From positions 434,001-498,000 of the forward strand of contig JAUJYN010000030.1 of the NCBI GenBank assembly GCA_030737835.1: 64,000 nt of DNA. The letters are read 5' to 3'. Shown here piece by piece: positions 35,034 through 48,147 of the stretch. The DNA comes from Acorus gramineus. Its lineage: Eukaryota; Streptophyta; Magnoliopsida; Acorales; Acoraceae. Both the position numbers and the translations under genes were made by a program. The first letter of the stretch is position 1; every line of letters starts with the position of its first letter. The notes beneath the pieces are model-generated. The model searched no databases. It saw only the letters and a list, made by a program, of their open reading frames with translations, and was not told where the DNA came from.

Positions 35034-38000
35034 GCCATGAGATTTGAAAATTTGGGTTGGGCCCTAGACGATCTTTTAAAATGGGGCCCTATCACAAAAA
35101 AAAATAAAATCATCTTGTTTAAATATGACCCAATAAATTGTCATTTATCATTGATTAACTAGAAGATTATAAAAGATAAATACATGCTATTATCAGCTTC
35201 ATTTCACATCTCAACTAACATATTGTTATTTAGAAATCCATCTTGTAACAATTATATCAGAAAAATTACAATCACATACATATAATCCAATTTACACCGA
35301 GAACAAAAATAATTTAAAGCTATAATACTAAAAAGAAATGATGAAGTGCAACTAAGCATCACTTAAACATTATTCTTCTCGCAATTTGAGCTACAAAAGT
35401 ACTAATTAGACATGAATAATCAAGTTTTTCCAACATGTCTTTTTAATAGATAGCAAAATTAGTCCGTTTAATATTTCTTGTGACATAGTACACCTGAGAT
35501 AACATTTTATTAACTTTAATTTTGAAAAACTTCTTTCTGCAAATGAAACTGTAATAGGTATTGTCAATAATATTCTATAAGCAATCCATGCATTTGGAAA
35601 ACAACAATCCATTCTTTTTAAATAACTCAACACAACAAATTCTTTTTTTGTTTCTTTTGGTAGGACTTCTTTAAAGGCTTTTAATTCTAAAAATTCTCTT
35701 CTATCGATACCAAAAAACATGTTGTTTAAAAAAAATCGAGTTTACTATAATAACATTTCAAACAATTATCATTTAAGGTTTTTAACTTCTTCAAATCAAA
35801 CAAAATCCAAAAACTTCTTCATATATTTGATATTGTTCAAACTTACTCTTACGATGAAAGAGTTTGATCTACTGTATAAATGAAGTAATTAACTTTAAAA
35901 GCTTCTTTTGGTGATTGTGTCATCTCTTCATTGTCAATTTCGAATGTTTTCTTCTATGAATAATAAATTTTTTACGAAACTTAGGTTTAATTATTAGTGC
36001 AATTGCAATCTCTTTAGCTTCAATCATAGCTTGCTCGAATCCAGTTTCTCTATGTCTCAAAAAATACAATAAGTCTTTTTAATTGACATATCGCAACATC
36101 AATATGCATGTCTTCAGTTTGAAAATTTTTGCTAACTTGATTAATAGCAAATAAAATGTGATACCAAATAATCATTCTAAACAAGAACTCAAAATTCTCA
36201 ATTTCATATGTCGCTAAACATTCAGCTTGACTTTTTGTTTTTGGATCTTCACTATTATTTGCCAAGTGAACTAAAGCATCTTTTATTTCTGGAGCTTGGT
36301 ATCTTATTGCTTGAACACTTTCAACACGACTTTCCCCACATGTTGTGATAATGGCATTAGTGCGAAACCATACACGTAATGTTTGAAAACTTTCCATCAT
36401 TTTGTAAACAATGAAAACAATGAATATATACATTGTACCACTCCAAAAAAGAAACAGCTTTAGAATAGGAGTTGGCCATATCACAAAGTGTAAGATTTGA
36501 GATGGTGGCAACCACATGGCGTATAGAATGCTCTAGGATTTTTTTCAAGTAATCTTTTATGTACATCTTTATATTTTCATTTCATATTAGATCCTTTGTC
36601 ATATCCTTGTCCTCTTACATCACATATATCATGTTCAAGATTTCTCATCTCATTTAAAAGTTCATTAAAAAGTCCTAGTCCTAATGTATCTTCCACTTTT
36701 ATAAATTCTTAAAAGAACTCTTCTACCTTTATTTGACTTGAAGAAACATCTGCACATCTAATTGCACATCTAATTACAAGAGACATTTGTTCTTTATGAC
36801 TTGCATCTAGAGTACAATCAAATATAACTAAAAAATATTTTGCTTCTTTGATTTTTTTTAATAATTGTATTTTTGATCTCTCCTGCTAACAAAGTTATTA
36901 GTTAATTTTGAATTTTATGACTAAGATAATGATAATGAGTTTCACGCCTTGAATTTGTCAAACGTGCTCTTGCATTACTAGATCAAATTCTACATTCATT
37001 TCAATTAAGCTTAGAAAATTTCCATTATTCTCTTTATATATCTTCTCACTGTCTCCACGAAACACCAACTTATTTTTGACAAGAATTTTTACAACAACAA
37101 GTATTCTAAACAAAAATTGTCCTCAATGTTATTTCTCTTTTTGAAATTGTTCTTCCATGCACTTATCAATTATTTTATTATTTTTTTAATCTTCTTTCTA
37201 ATTCAATTCAACTACTCGTATTGGTAATGTTATGTTTGTGCCACTTTTTTAGAGCGGTCCATATCACGCTTTTATTTATTATTAGAATTTGGGTCATCAA
37301 TTCAAAAATTTAATTTCATATTTGTGTTTCTGGTATTCATATGAGCTTACCTATAAATTTTCATTAAGTTCTGACATTGTTTTAAAAATTTCACAGTTTC
37401 AAACGGTATTCGGATTGTGTCATTATTGAACTCGAGTTAGTGAGAATTATCAAATGTTTGCCCCGTAAGCTTCCTTGGTGAGTAGGTGGGTGAGTTTAAA
37501 CAAATGACACTCCCCCCTCCATGTTTTTCCTTTTTAGGCCCATTAGTGGTGAGACTAGCTAACCCCCACCCTTCCCTCACTTTATTCACCCAAAAAGAGT
37601 CAAATCCCACCAACCCTCACCTCTCCCTTTCATTTCACTCGACCCTGTTATGCCCAAATCAAAGAAAAGAAAAATCTAAGGCAAAGAAGAAGAGAAGGGG
37701 GAGAAGAAGAAGGAAAATGTGAGATTAATTGTTTTTGTGTGTGTGTGCTTAATATGGGTTGATCTGTCTCTCCCTCTCCCTCTTTCTCACCCTCTCCTAA
37801 TCACCCTCTTTGGACAGTTCAACCAGCCATGTTCATGTGTGTTTTGTGAGTATTCAAGGGAGGAGATGGATGGGATGGAGTGTCAATGTGTTCATGTTTG
37901 AGTGTAGTTGTGCTCCTCTCCTTTTCTAGGTGAGTTTCCCTCTTTCTTTGGTTGGTTTTGTGTTTGTTTGAAGGTTATTGGGTTTATGCATGTGTAGTAA

Positions 38001-39463
38001 TTGTTTTTATGTGTGTTTGGAGTGTTAAATAGTTGAGGGGAAGGGGGGGATACATGCTACCCGTGCAGGGTAGACCCATGCTCGCGGAGCGTGCGCTGCC
38101 GCCCGCGTGTGTGCCTGTGCGCGCGGGCTGCCCGCACATGCGCTGCTCATGCGTGCTGACCGTGCAGGTCGTGCGCGTATGCTACCCGCGTGCACCCGGC
38201 GCGCGGTTCGCATGCCCCGTGCCTCGCTTGTCATGCGAGCTCGGTGCATGGTCCGTGTGTTTATGTAATCAAGCCAAACTCATTACTTTGCTCACCTATT
38301 TCTATGTTATTGTGATGCAGGTCTTGTAGATTGGACACGTGGTGGTTCGGTTGTTGGTGAGTGGTTCGACCCACTCATTTGGAAAGTGCTTAGGGCACTT
38401 AACCATGCATTGAGTATTTTTTTTTGGACTACATAGCTATATTTAATCACGATGGGTAGCTCATATGATTGTTATATATTGTAGCTCGTATAGGATCTCA
38501 TGCTTGCTTGTATATCATGCCCATGTATGCATAACCATGCTTCCATACCCCCTCTTTGTTTTGTATAATAATGTAAGTTACCCATACATGAATACATAAG
38601 TATGAAGCATGCTTTAAGTTGTATCTTGTAAACCCACTACCATGAATATTTTTTGCATCCAATCCATGTTTGGTTAAATCTATTATACACCTATGATCCT
38701 TGTCTTAAATCTTTAGCCAAATGATAGCTTATTAAGTATATGTACCTTGAATAATAAAACCTCTTTTTGCCTAAGTGTGTTAGGCATGCGTGTGACCCAT
38801 CTCTAGGGTCATTCTATGATATAAATAAGGTGAGAACTTAATTAATCCTTCTGCATCTGAATGATGCAATATCGTATAACTTTAGTTGGATTTAATATCA
38901 TTTGGTGAGTGATAATCAGAGGATCCATCAATATCATGTTATGAGTGTAGATATGCTTCTTCCTTACCTCGTATCCGTGTTGAAGCTACCCGGCGTTGGA
39001 GCTATCCTGAACGGTGCCACCACATTATAGGAGGCTCAATGTGTATTTCAATAACCTTGTGGCTTCGTACCTATCTTGGAAGGCCGTCAGGAAGAGGGCT
39101 ACTCGGGAGAGGGCTACCAGAAGGTTAGGGGAGTTAGCGAGTTTGGTTTTTTTTTTTTTTATAATCTCATGGTGAGGATGAGATAGGGGTTGTATGGCAC
39201 TTAGGATTGTTGGTTTGTTTCCCTTAGTTGTTGGAAATCTATATGTTTTATGAGATACTTATTATTGTGTATGGTGCGTGGATCTATGCCACTCATTGAT
39301 CTTGTAGCTCACCCCACCCCCCTTGCGTGTTGTTTCTCCAGTTGAGGCCAGGTCAAACGCGAAGCCAGAGCTCTGGTGAAGTGGATTGCGTCCAGTCTTT
39401 TTGGTCTGCGTGTGTGAGGCCGTCAGCATTCCTTCTTGTATGTAATTGTATTGTGTCAGTTGT

Positions 39464-42400
39464 TGTCACGCCCCAGGGCGGCCGTCCCCGAGACGTGGAA
39501 ATAATGAAGTATCAGCTATCAATACCTGAGGTCAACAAAGACTCCAACAACAACACACAAGGTGACAAAGCAAAGATAAATGATAACTGACTGAAAAGCG
39601 GAAGCATAAGATATCAACAATGTCTATAAATCAAAAACATTATTACAGACTTGAATACACAATCACTGTCCTGTGAGAGCCAAGTCTAGTCCAAATAAAA
39701 TACAACCTGTGCCACATGCACGATTTACAATACATAAAATGACTCTAGGACTGCTGACAGCCTCGCACTCGCCACCCGTCGGAAGAACGCTCCACGCACA
39801 TAAGACCACGCCACAGGGAAGCTCCAGCTCCACGCCCAACACTGCCCCTGAAAAGAAACAGTATGCGAGGGGTGAGCTACAAGCTCAGTGAGTGGCTGGA
39901 AACCAATCACCATTACAACAGTTCAATGTTAAGGCAATTTCCTTTCAAGGAAAACATGGGTGGAAACCCAATGGATAACAAGGTCACGCGGCGGCGCGAC
40001 CAACCTCACCCTCACCCTCACTCCCGGAGGAAGGCTCTTGGGACTTTTGGGGAGAGACCATACCGTTGGTCGAAGAGATGCGGAATTACTGGTCTACACA
40101 ACACTACTGGATCATCTACATCGAGATAACTGCCCAACGATGTCTTTGAACATCGATACACAACCGGACCCAACAACTATGGGAACGGACGAATAACGAA
40201 TGGGTCACGCGGCGATGTGTCTTCACCTCATCCTCACCCTCACCCTTTAGAGGTGACATAGGACTTTTGGAAGAGATTAGACTGCTCTACACCCTTGGTC
40301 CACCGGTAGCCCTTTCCCCGGGTAGCCTCTACCTGGTATACTCCCACGATCAGTACGCTTCCAAACGCATCGGTGGTACCTACGGATGGGAGCCCTTTGT
40401 CAGGACAGCTTTTTCAACGCCGGGAAGTTCCTACATCGGATCCAACGAAGGGGAGAACGATTTCACGCTCGCAATATCATTCGTTAGCCCTCTCCTGGGT
40501 AGCCTCTACCTGGTATACCGCTCTACACCCTAACGGACGAACAACGAATGGGTCACGCGGTGATGTGTCTTCACCTCATCCTCACCCTCACCCTTTAGAG
40601 GTGACATAGGACTTTTGGAAGAAACTTAGACTACTCTACACCCTTGGTCCACCGGTAGCCCTTTCCCCGGGTAGCCTCTACCTGGTATACTCCCACTATC
40701 AGTATGCTCCCGAACGCATCGGTGGTACCTACGGATGGGAGCCCTCTGTCAGGACAACTTTTCCAACGTCGGGAAGTTCTTACATCGGATCCAACGAAGG
40801 GGAGAACGATTTCACGCTCGCAATATCATTCGTTAGCCCTCTCCGGGTCGCCTCTACCTGGTATACTCCCACGATCAGTACGCTCCCGAACGCATCGGTG
40901 GTACCTACGGATGGGAGCCCTCTGTCAGGACAGCTACAACCCGGGCCGCTTCAACATGGACGACATTGGGAGTAAACACTCCATGTTCGCAAAGCGAACC
41001 CAATGGAAAAACCACTACTCTCGATAATCGCCTAACTTAATGCCAAAGCTACTGGTTTAACAAAACCGATACAACAAATGAATTCTCCTGAATTCCATTC
41101 AAGTGCATTGCACGGATGCAGGGGCGATTACATCGCTCGCACACTAACTAATGAGGTACATCCCAACGGCGGGTCGTACCCACGCCGGCTTCAGATAGGC
41201 CTAATTAGTTTTAACATGTGCGTATATATAACAGGAGAATCATATCATAGCTATGTGCATGAACCATATGCACGATCATCTAACAATTGACTATAAGGGT
41301 AACCCCTAACATGGATTTACATCATAAACAACATGCATACAAGGTATGGCCATTAATCATATAAGCACACAAGGCATAACTTAAGCATGCGTTGGATATC
41401 ACCAACTTAAAAGGGAAGGGTCAAGCGCGATCTCGCGCACTAACAGGTGCATGCCAATATTCCAAACGAACCTGAGTCGAGTAGGAAATCGCATCTACTT
41501 ACTCAGTTCGTGCAGAGGGAGAGGGCGAGAGAGATCATCATCTCATGAAGTTGGTCATAGCTTTGCCCCATTAGCATGGGCGCAACAACTACACCACGCC
41601 CTCGAGTCTTATCGCAAGGGAATATTAGGCAGGTGCCTGTTATTAACCCAGACTTAATCATGCTAGATATTCCAATTAATATGGTGGAAGTAGTATTACA
41701 ATACTACCTAAGGCATGCCTTATTCTATACATCCATACACATTACAGAAATACATGCCCATACTAGAGGGGCGCATGCGATACAATCATTCATACATGGA
41801 TACAATACATGCAATATAAGCCTAGCATGCAAGATATCTAACATATTATAGTTTAAGCATGGCCGTACTACTTATCTACATAAGTAGTATAGCTAGGATG
41901 CTCCATCGATGGGGGGGGGGATTGGATCAAACCACTCACAGATACCCGGATCGTCGCGCGTCCGGTCTACGAGATCTGCAAAACACAACCAATGATCCAC
42001 AATTAAAATATGGAACCTCCTATCACACATATAAGCCTACTTCATGAAGACCCTAACCCCTGATACTTCCATATTATCACCCAAGACACATGCAAACAAC
42101 TCCTTGACACTCAACCAAGCAAAACTGCCAAACCTGCTGCAACCAGCCCTACTAATTGTTCTCCACAACACCCAATACACTTCCAAAAATTATGAAATTA
42201 AACCTGAACATTCTTTGATATGCTTGGAACATAATCCATGAAGACATTAGAACATAATTTTGCCTCTCCAAGCCCGAAATAAATTATTTCCAGAAGCAGG
42301 TCAATTCCTACGCAAATCTGGACAGGCCATGCAAAACAGGTTCTAACTTACACCACAGATATCATAATGACCCCAAATTTCATATATAACAACTAGACAC

Positions 42401-43310
42401 ATAGATGATCATATCATATGAGACATAATCCTAGAAATGTGAGACATAATCCTAGAAATGTGCCTCTAAATACTAGATTCACTGAGATCTTTGAAATACA
42501 GAGTGCTGCCTTACCAAAACAGTAGGAGGGAAATGGGGAGATGTGGGGTTCTCGACACACCCACGACCACCTCAACCAACTCCTCCACTACCACCACCTC
42601 ATCAGCATCTCCTCAAGCCCTTCATGGCAGAAAACAGGGGTGCAAAAAGGGGCATGAGAAGGGGATAGAGAGAAGAGAAACAACAACAACAACAACAACA
42701 ACACATACTCACCCTTTCTCACTCTTTCTTGTGCTTCTTCTTCATCTTTTCCTTCAATTGCTTCTTCCTCCTCCTTCTTCACACACAAAGAGGAGAAAAA
42801 AAGAGACCAAGAGAGGGAGAGAAGGTGTTCCACGAAATGGGAGAGGGGGGGGGGAGAGAGAGGGAAAAAATGTCATTTTCATGCCCAAATAGTGTCTAGG
42901 GGTGACCATAAGGGGGGTGGTGAGGTTAGGGTTAGGCTCACCCACTCACATACCAAAAGACCAAAGGTTTCTTCATCACTAAGCAAGGTGGGGGTAAGGT
43001 TACCAAAGGTCACCACATCCTCAAGATATCTCACACTATTCGACCAACCAGGAACTCTCAAAACCCGAATACGGTTTGGAACTGCATATTTTTCAAAACT
43101 TTACCGGAATTCGATGAAATTTTTATGGGTAGTATGAAACAGTACCAGGACCCATAATATACAGTTAGATTTTCAATCAGAGTACTCCAACTCCCGCAGG
43201 TAGCTAAAAGCCAAAATTTTAGCGACTCCGATCGAAAAAGAAAAAGGCCCTGAATGACCCAGATGTGACAAGGCTTAACCGAAATGGCTCCAAATGACAC
43301 AGGCATAACA
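39464..43310 (-). mobile_element. LTR B, opposite-strand chromovirus LTR inserted in LTR A
   Basis: It reads from TGTCACGCCCC at 39464 (the LTR 3' end in reverse) to GGCATAACA at 43310 (the LTR 5' end TGTTATGCC in reverse), about 3.85 kb. Landmarks on the way are ctgtcctgtgagagcc near 39668, the ggtgagctacaagctcagtgag block near 39870, tandem repeats (40185-40935), a cacgatcgtcgcgcg-type block near 41950, and pyrimidine-rich leader sequence near 42700. No internal region, gag or pol lies inside. No clear 5-base target duplication was found at these ends; gttgt occurs at 39459-39463 and again at 43320-43324, nine bases beyond the expected end. Confidence 0.8.
40185..40935. repeat. 348-base tandem repeat within LTR B
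   Basis: acggacgaa begins one copy at 40185 and the next at 40533. A third partial copy covers about 40845-40935 (ggtggtacctacggatggga and onwards). Each unit includes caccctcaccctttagaggt, ccggtagccctttccccggg and a ggatccaacgaagggga block. The same blocks occur once in the other LTRs of the family, so this is a local expansion. Confidence 0.85.
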
Positions 43311-43870
43311 ATTGCAAACGTTGTCTTTTGTTGTTGACTAGACTCTGGGCTCTCACAGGACAATGATTATAGTATCTGGTCTGTAATGATATTTTGTATT
43401 ACAGACTTTTATATAGTTTACCTTTCCGCTGCTTCAGTTAACCATTGCTCGTCATTGCTTTGTTTGAGTCATCTGATTCTTATTGGTTACTGTTGTACTT
43501 TATTGGAGTTATTATTGGCCTCTTGTGTGTGACTCCCTGATATTGATGTCATTGGAAAGCTCCGGGTACGGCCGCCTCGAGGTGTAACAGGTAATGTGGT
43601 CATCACTAGTTTCATGACTTTTAAGCCTACAACTTAGATTTTTGATGTCGTTAACCCCATCATTAGCTGAATGGATCTTGTTGTCTTCTTTCTTAAATAA
43701 TTTATAGCAAAAACAAATACCTTATCTGAAACATTTGAATATATTAACCGTCTTCTATCGGGCTTCTCTCCATTGGATAAATATCGATTGTAATGTATAA
43801 ACGAGAAATGCATATTATCATCATCTTTAGAAATTCATGTGCTTACACAACAAGAAATTATCTACTTTGC

Positions 43871-44068
43871 TCCTAAATGGGCTCACAGCTTTAAAACGCT
43901 TCTTGGTGTGTAAGAGCTGTACTCATATGTAAGCACATATTATCTCCTCCTATTAGATGATGTGAGATTAAACACTTCACTCTTACCCAATCTATGGGTC
44001 TCTTGGGATTGATGGGCCTACCGGGTGTCACAATCAGCCCCCCTAATAGGTCACACGTCCTTGGGTGG
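43871..44068. other. Short unexplained stretch with an inverted word pair
   Basis: gtgcttacac (about 43849) and tgtaagcac (about 43937) form an imperfect inverted pair. The rest (atgtgagatt, caatcagccccccta) resembles decayed LTR or MITE sequence. No ends could be placed. Confidence 0.4.
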
Positions 44069-44844
44069 TGTCACGCCCCAGGGCGGCCGTCCCCGGGACG
44101 CGGTAAATGTATATATGATATCAGTCTAAACAGGAGTTCAATAACATACTCACACAACAGCTAAAATGACAACACAGACAAAAGCAGGGCTGACATGATA
44201 TATACACAAATAGCGGAAGCTAAAAGACTGAATCTGTAATTCAAAAACATATTACAGACTCGATACATAATCAACTGTCCTGTGAGAGCCAATATATACA
44301 AAGATATCCAAATACAATACAAACGCGTGCCCAAGCACGGAATATAATACATACAATCAAAAGGGATGCTGATAGCCTCTGATACTCGCGGGACGTGGCG
44401 CTACTCCGCTACTGATGAAGTCCCTCGGGGAGCTCTTCCTCCAGATCCGACTCAGATGACACTGGAGAATAATATTATGCGAGGGGTGAGCCACACGCTC
44501 AGTGAACAGCACAACCCATGCATCACAATTATATTAACCACCAGATATTATTAATCCACAATCTCATTATTAAAAGCCACAAAATGGCAACAACTATACA
44601 ATCCAGTGGGTCGCTACCGCCAACCCACTACACCCTCACCCTCACCCCTCAATAGGTGACAAAGGATATTGGGACTGACTACACAAATCCAGTGGGTCGC
44701 TATCGCCAACCCACTACACCCTCACCCTCACCCCTCAATAGGTGACAAAGAATATTGGGACTGACTACACAAATCCAGTGGGTCGCTACATCGCCGACCC
44801 ACTACACCCTCACCCTCACCCCTCAATAGGTGACAAAGGATATT
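44069..44844 (-). mobile_element. LTR C, left piece (opposite-strand chromovirus LTR)
   Basis: It starts TGTCACGCCCCAGGGCGG at 44069 and matches the first part of LTRs B and E in the same order: aacaggagttcaata, tagcggaagctaaaag, ctgtcctgtgagagcc, gcgggacgtggcgctactcc and gaggggtgagccacacgctc. It stops at 44844, where the + strand array begins. A further piece of an LTR of this orientation lies at 58148-58844. The two pieces together are much shorter than a whole LTR. Confidence 0.8.
44601..44843. repeat. Three-copy minisatellite (about 86-base period) with stem-loops in LTR C
   Basis: Three units begin at about 44601, 44687 and 44773 with ccagtgggtcgct. Each unit holds accctcaccctcacccctca and ggtgacaaaggatattggga or similar. 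Each begins with an inverted pair AGTGGGT/ACCCACT (44605-44611 with 44623-44629; 44691-44697 with 44709-44715; the third extends to 8 base pairs). Confidence 0.88.
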
Positions 44845-47800
44845 TGTTATATATGTGTCACTTTTGGCTTGCTGGTAACCATTGGAGCATTTTGGCAGTT
44901 TTTGAGTTTTTTTCATTTTTCGATCGGAACCGTAAATTTTTGGACTGTTAGCTATCGTCCTGAGCTAGAGGACTCCGATTGGAAATCTAACTGCATATTA
45001 TGTGTCCTGGTGCCATTTTAAGCCACTCATGAAAATTTCATCGAATTCCGGTAACGTTTCCAAAATTTCACAGTTCTGGGGCGTATCCGGGTTTTGACCG
45101 AGCGAGAAGTCATTGGGAGAGTTGACTCGGTCAAAGTGGGCCCATGACTTGGTCAACCCTTTTTGTTTTTTTGTGTGGTTAGGTTGACCCAAGTCAAATC
45201 CCCTTTAAAGCACACTTAACCTAATTAATCTTGGTTAAACCCTAATTAAACCTTGTTTGACTTATTTAAGTGAGCAAAAAAGGTGCTCTTCACTATTCAT
45301 CATCTTCCTCTTTGTGTTTTCTCTCTCCCCCTCTCTCCTTTTCTTAGATTTGAGCCCCTTGGAGTGCTTGAACCTTAAAACCCAAAGCATAGAAAGGTTA
45401 GATCCGGTCCCGATCTACACCCCGGTGGTTTCAAATCCGGATTCCGGCTTGTCTTGCCCTCTCTTCCGCCCTCTCTTCTCCTCAGATTTGAGCCTTTTCG
45501 GAGGTGGGAAGGGGTCTTGGTGGTGGAGACCCTTGGAGAGGCATTTCGGTGCGCGGAGAGCAACCGAGCATCCCTTCCTTCCCTTGGTAAGCTCTTTTTC
45601 CTCTTCTTTTTGGCTTAGATGCTTGTTAGGAGGGTGATTTTGAAGTTGGGTGGTGGTCGGCGGCTGTGGGTGGCTGTCGGAGGTGGTTGGGGGCGGTCGG
45701 AGGCCATGGGTGGCCGGTGGTTGGTGGTGGAGGTGCTCGGACAGGGTGGGTTGCTGTCTCGGGCAGGTCGGCAGCACAGGCAGCAGCACAGGCAGCAAGC
45801 AGCGCAGCAGGCTGGCGCGCGCGCGCGTGCGCGCGGACGTGCGCGCGGGCGTGCGCTCGGGTGGCGCTGGGCGTGGGCGTGCTGGCTGTGTTGCGTGCTG
45901 GGTGTGCTGGGCGTTGGGGTGCTGGGCGCTGAGCTGTGCAGGAGCATGCGCGCGGGGCGCTGGGCAGAGGCGCAGGCGTGCGCGCGGTGAGGTGAGCAGC
46001 GGATGCGCGAGGGTAGGTGCGCGTGCGGGGCGCTGCGCTGGAGTGCAGTGCACGCGGGTGCACCGTGCGGGGCTGGTCAAGCGGATGGTGCGAGCCGGTG
46101 ATGCGCACGGGGTGCGCGCGGAGCGATGCGAGGGCAGCGGAGGTGCGCGCAGGGTGCGCGCGAGGCGAGGGGCTGGGCGCGGGGCGTGTGGTGTGCGCGC
46201 GGGCCAGCGCGGGGCGTGCGGGGTGCACGCGGGCTGCTGTGATGGGGCGCAGTGGGCGCGCGGTGCACCCGGGTGGCTCGGCGGCAAGTCCAGGCGTGCG
46301 GGCAGGGGCCCGGCGGTGCGCTTGGGTGCGCGGGTTGAGACGCGGCGGTGCATCCGGGGGCGGGTGGCCGTGCGGGTGGCTGCCAGGGGTGCGGGAGTGA
46401 GTCGGGGTGCTCGGGCTAGCGTGCGTATGGGCCGTATACACGTTTTCCCGAGTGTTGGGTGTTTATTTGTATGTTTTTGTGTATTTTGTGGTAATTGTGG
46501 ATTTTACTCACCAAGTTGATACCCTGTCTTGCAGATCTTGATGGACGGTCGCGCGACGACCCGACTTCCGGTGAGTGGGACAACCCAACCTAGTTGGGAG
46601 GTACTACATGCACTTGGGCGTGTACCGTTCTCCCCTGGGACACATAGTTAATATTGACTGTTTTGTTGAAATCCATGCAAGCATGATTTATGTATAGAAT
46701 GCATGCCACCCAAGACTTGTATGTTAGGGACTTGCACCCGTAGGATATGTGCATGAGCCGTGCATCCTGTCACCCCGTTATCATGCTAGGAAAGCCTCGA
46801 CCTATGCATGCGTCCTATTAGTTTGATTTATTTAATTAAATTCAAGCTTGTGATATTATTAGCATGCCTTGGGGAATATAAGGGGGCCTTGCGAGGTTAA
46901 CATTGAGACCCGGGTTAGGGTACTCCGTGTTCCTTGTTTGGTTGGCGGGATGTCCTACATCGGGACCTCAGGTTGCCCTCCCAAGGTCTCTTTTCCTCAT
47001 TATTATTATCTTATGTATTCCTCGCATCTTGGTTATGAGCGCTGGAGGAATTCTGAAAGAATTCAAGACATTAGAGTTGTAGAGATGTGCTGTCAGCGGA
47101 TTCGAGTGGATCATATGCGATGGATAGGCTGTTCTGTTCCCTTCGTTGGATCCGTGTAGAGACTACCTCAGCGTTAGAAAGGTCGTCCCGTGCAGGGGCT
47201 CCCATCAGTAGGCACCTCCTGATTTGGTAGAAGGACTGTGCTGAATGTGGGAGTGGCCAAATGACCTACGGAGTGGGGAGAGACTATCGGTGGACCAAGG
47301 GTGACCAACAGCCTAGTCAGTCCCAAGAGCCTATGTCACCTATTGAGGGGTGAGGGTGAGGGTATGGTGGGCCGGCGATGTGGCGACCCACTGGATTGTG
47401 TAAGGATGATTATCAGCCTATTAAGTCCCAACATCCTTTGTCACCTATTGAGGGGTGAGGGTGAGGGTGAGGGTATGGTGGTTCGGCGATGTAACGAACC
47501 CCCGGATTTGTGTTGTTTATGCCATTTTGAGGCTAGTGACTTGATTAAATGTGGTTAATATAAACTGTGATGCATGAGTTGTGCTATTCACTGAGCGTGT
47601 GGCTCACCCCTCGCATAATTGTTTTTCTCCAGTGATTACCGAGGCGGACTTGAAGGAGGAGCTTCCCGAGCGACTACACCAGTAGCGGAGTAGCGCCACG
47701 TCCCTCGAGTTTTGAGGCCATCAGCATCCTTCTCTTTCATTGTATGTATATATTTCTGTGCTTAGGCACCTAGTATAGATTGTATTTGGATGTATTGTGG

Positions 47801-48031
47801 ATACATTGGCTCTCACAGGACGTATGATTATGTATCGAGTCTGTAAAGTGTTGTTGATTTACAGATTCAGTCTTTTGCTTCCGCTTTTCTGTGTATACAT
47901 CATATCAGCTCTTTTGTTGTCTGTGTTGTCTTTTGCTGTTGTTTATGGTATATTATTGATCCCCTGTATTGACTGCTGATATCATGTATACCCTTGCCGC
48001 GTCCCGGGGACGGCCGCCCTGGGGCGTGACA
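44845..48031 (+). repeat. First LTR of the array (about 3.2 kb)
   Basis: Starts TGTTATATATGTGTC and ends with ggacggccgccctggggcgtgaca. Order of landmarks: leader with pyrimidine-rich tract (about 45290-45360), CpG-dense block (45780-46440), cttgcagatcttgatggacgg (about 46531), two minisatellite units (about 47330-47500), gcgtgtggctcacccctcgc (about 47600) and a stem-loop at 47837-47868. More diverged from the other two LTRs of the array than they are from each other. Confidence 0.82.
45780..46440. repeat. CpG-dense low-complexity block of the first LTR
   Basis: About 660 bases dominated by gcgcg, gtgcgcgcgg and gggcgtgcg words with alternating purine-pyrimidine runs (for example near 45815-45850). 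Open frames exist on both strands and in several frames only because AT-rich stop codons are rare here. Equivalent blocks lie at about 38050-38260, 48880-49110, 56280-56790 and 62640-63130. Confidence 0.85.
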
Positions 48032-48036
48032 AAAGT

Positions 48037-48048
48037 TGGTATCAGAGC
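48037..48048 (+). other. Primer-binding site after the first LTR
   Basis: TGGTATCAGAGC, the sequence complementary to the 3' end of plant initiator methionine tRNA, five bases after the LTR end. Standard for Ty3/gypsy elements. Confidence 0.9.
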
Positions 48049-48147
48049 CTGGTCCTGTCAGAGTCAATTGTCTTCTTTTTCGTAGAGATGAGTCCTAGGA
48101 TTTCTATATGAGTATTCTGATCCTAGTGTCTGGTTTTCTTAGGTTAC

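Larger units (their letters stand above)
37223..43594 (+). mobile_element. Solo LTR A of a Tekay-like chromovirus, + orientation, with GGTAA target duplication, itself split by LTR B
   Basis: The LTR runs 37228-39463 and 43311-43589, about 2.5 kb without the insert. It starts TGTTATGTTTGTG and ends GGTGTAACA. GGTAA stands on both sides (37223-37227, 43590-43594). The hAT coding match continues across the site, so this is a true insertion into the hAT copy. Inside are the landmarks shared with the other LTRs: a pyrimidine-rich leader, a CpG-dense block (38050-38260), a cttgtagat block near 38320 and the ctctcacaggac motif near 43351. No internal region is present, so it is a solo LTR fossil. 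Confidence 0.85.
35034..43870 (-). mobile_element. hAT-superfamily element coding for a TTF/DUF4371/hAT-dimerisation protein, split by an LTR insertion, inactive
   Basis: Minus-strand coding matches come in family order. First, a TTF zinc-finger region at about 43850-43590 (HYNRYLSNGEKPDRR, then KVFVFAINYL). Then, after the LTR insertion, DUF4371 at 37227 to about 35950 ([40 protein letters not shown], then [20 protein letters not shown] and [16 protein letters not shown]). Last, the hAT dimerisation domain at 35720-35406 (PNAWIAYRILLTIPITVSFA, then ERSFSKLKLIK). The 3' end is probably at 35034, where catagggtctgccatgagat resembles termini of plant hAT elements. The matching right end was not found. 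Many stops and frame changes are seen. It could be a transposase or a derived relative. Confidence 0.75.

Noticed and set aside
40185-40935. Regularly spaced repeats that could suggest a CRISPR array
   Set aside because: The period is 348 bases and the repeats are contiguous tandem copies inside a plant LTR, not short repeats with unique spacers.
42491-42892. 133-residue frame with T, S and P runs
   Set aside because: It is made by the caacaacaa and pyrimidine-rich leader of LTR B. Similar runs sit in LTRs C and E.
45415-46519. Long open frames on both strands (up to 312 residues) rich in A, R, P, G and H
   Set aside because: They lie in the CpG-dense LTR block, overlap each other in most frames and have only composition-driven residues. 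No domain is visible.
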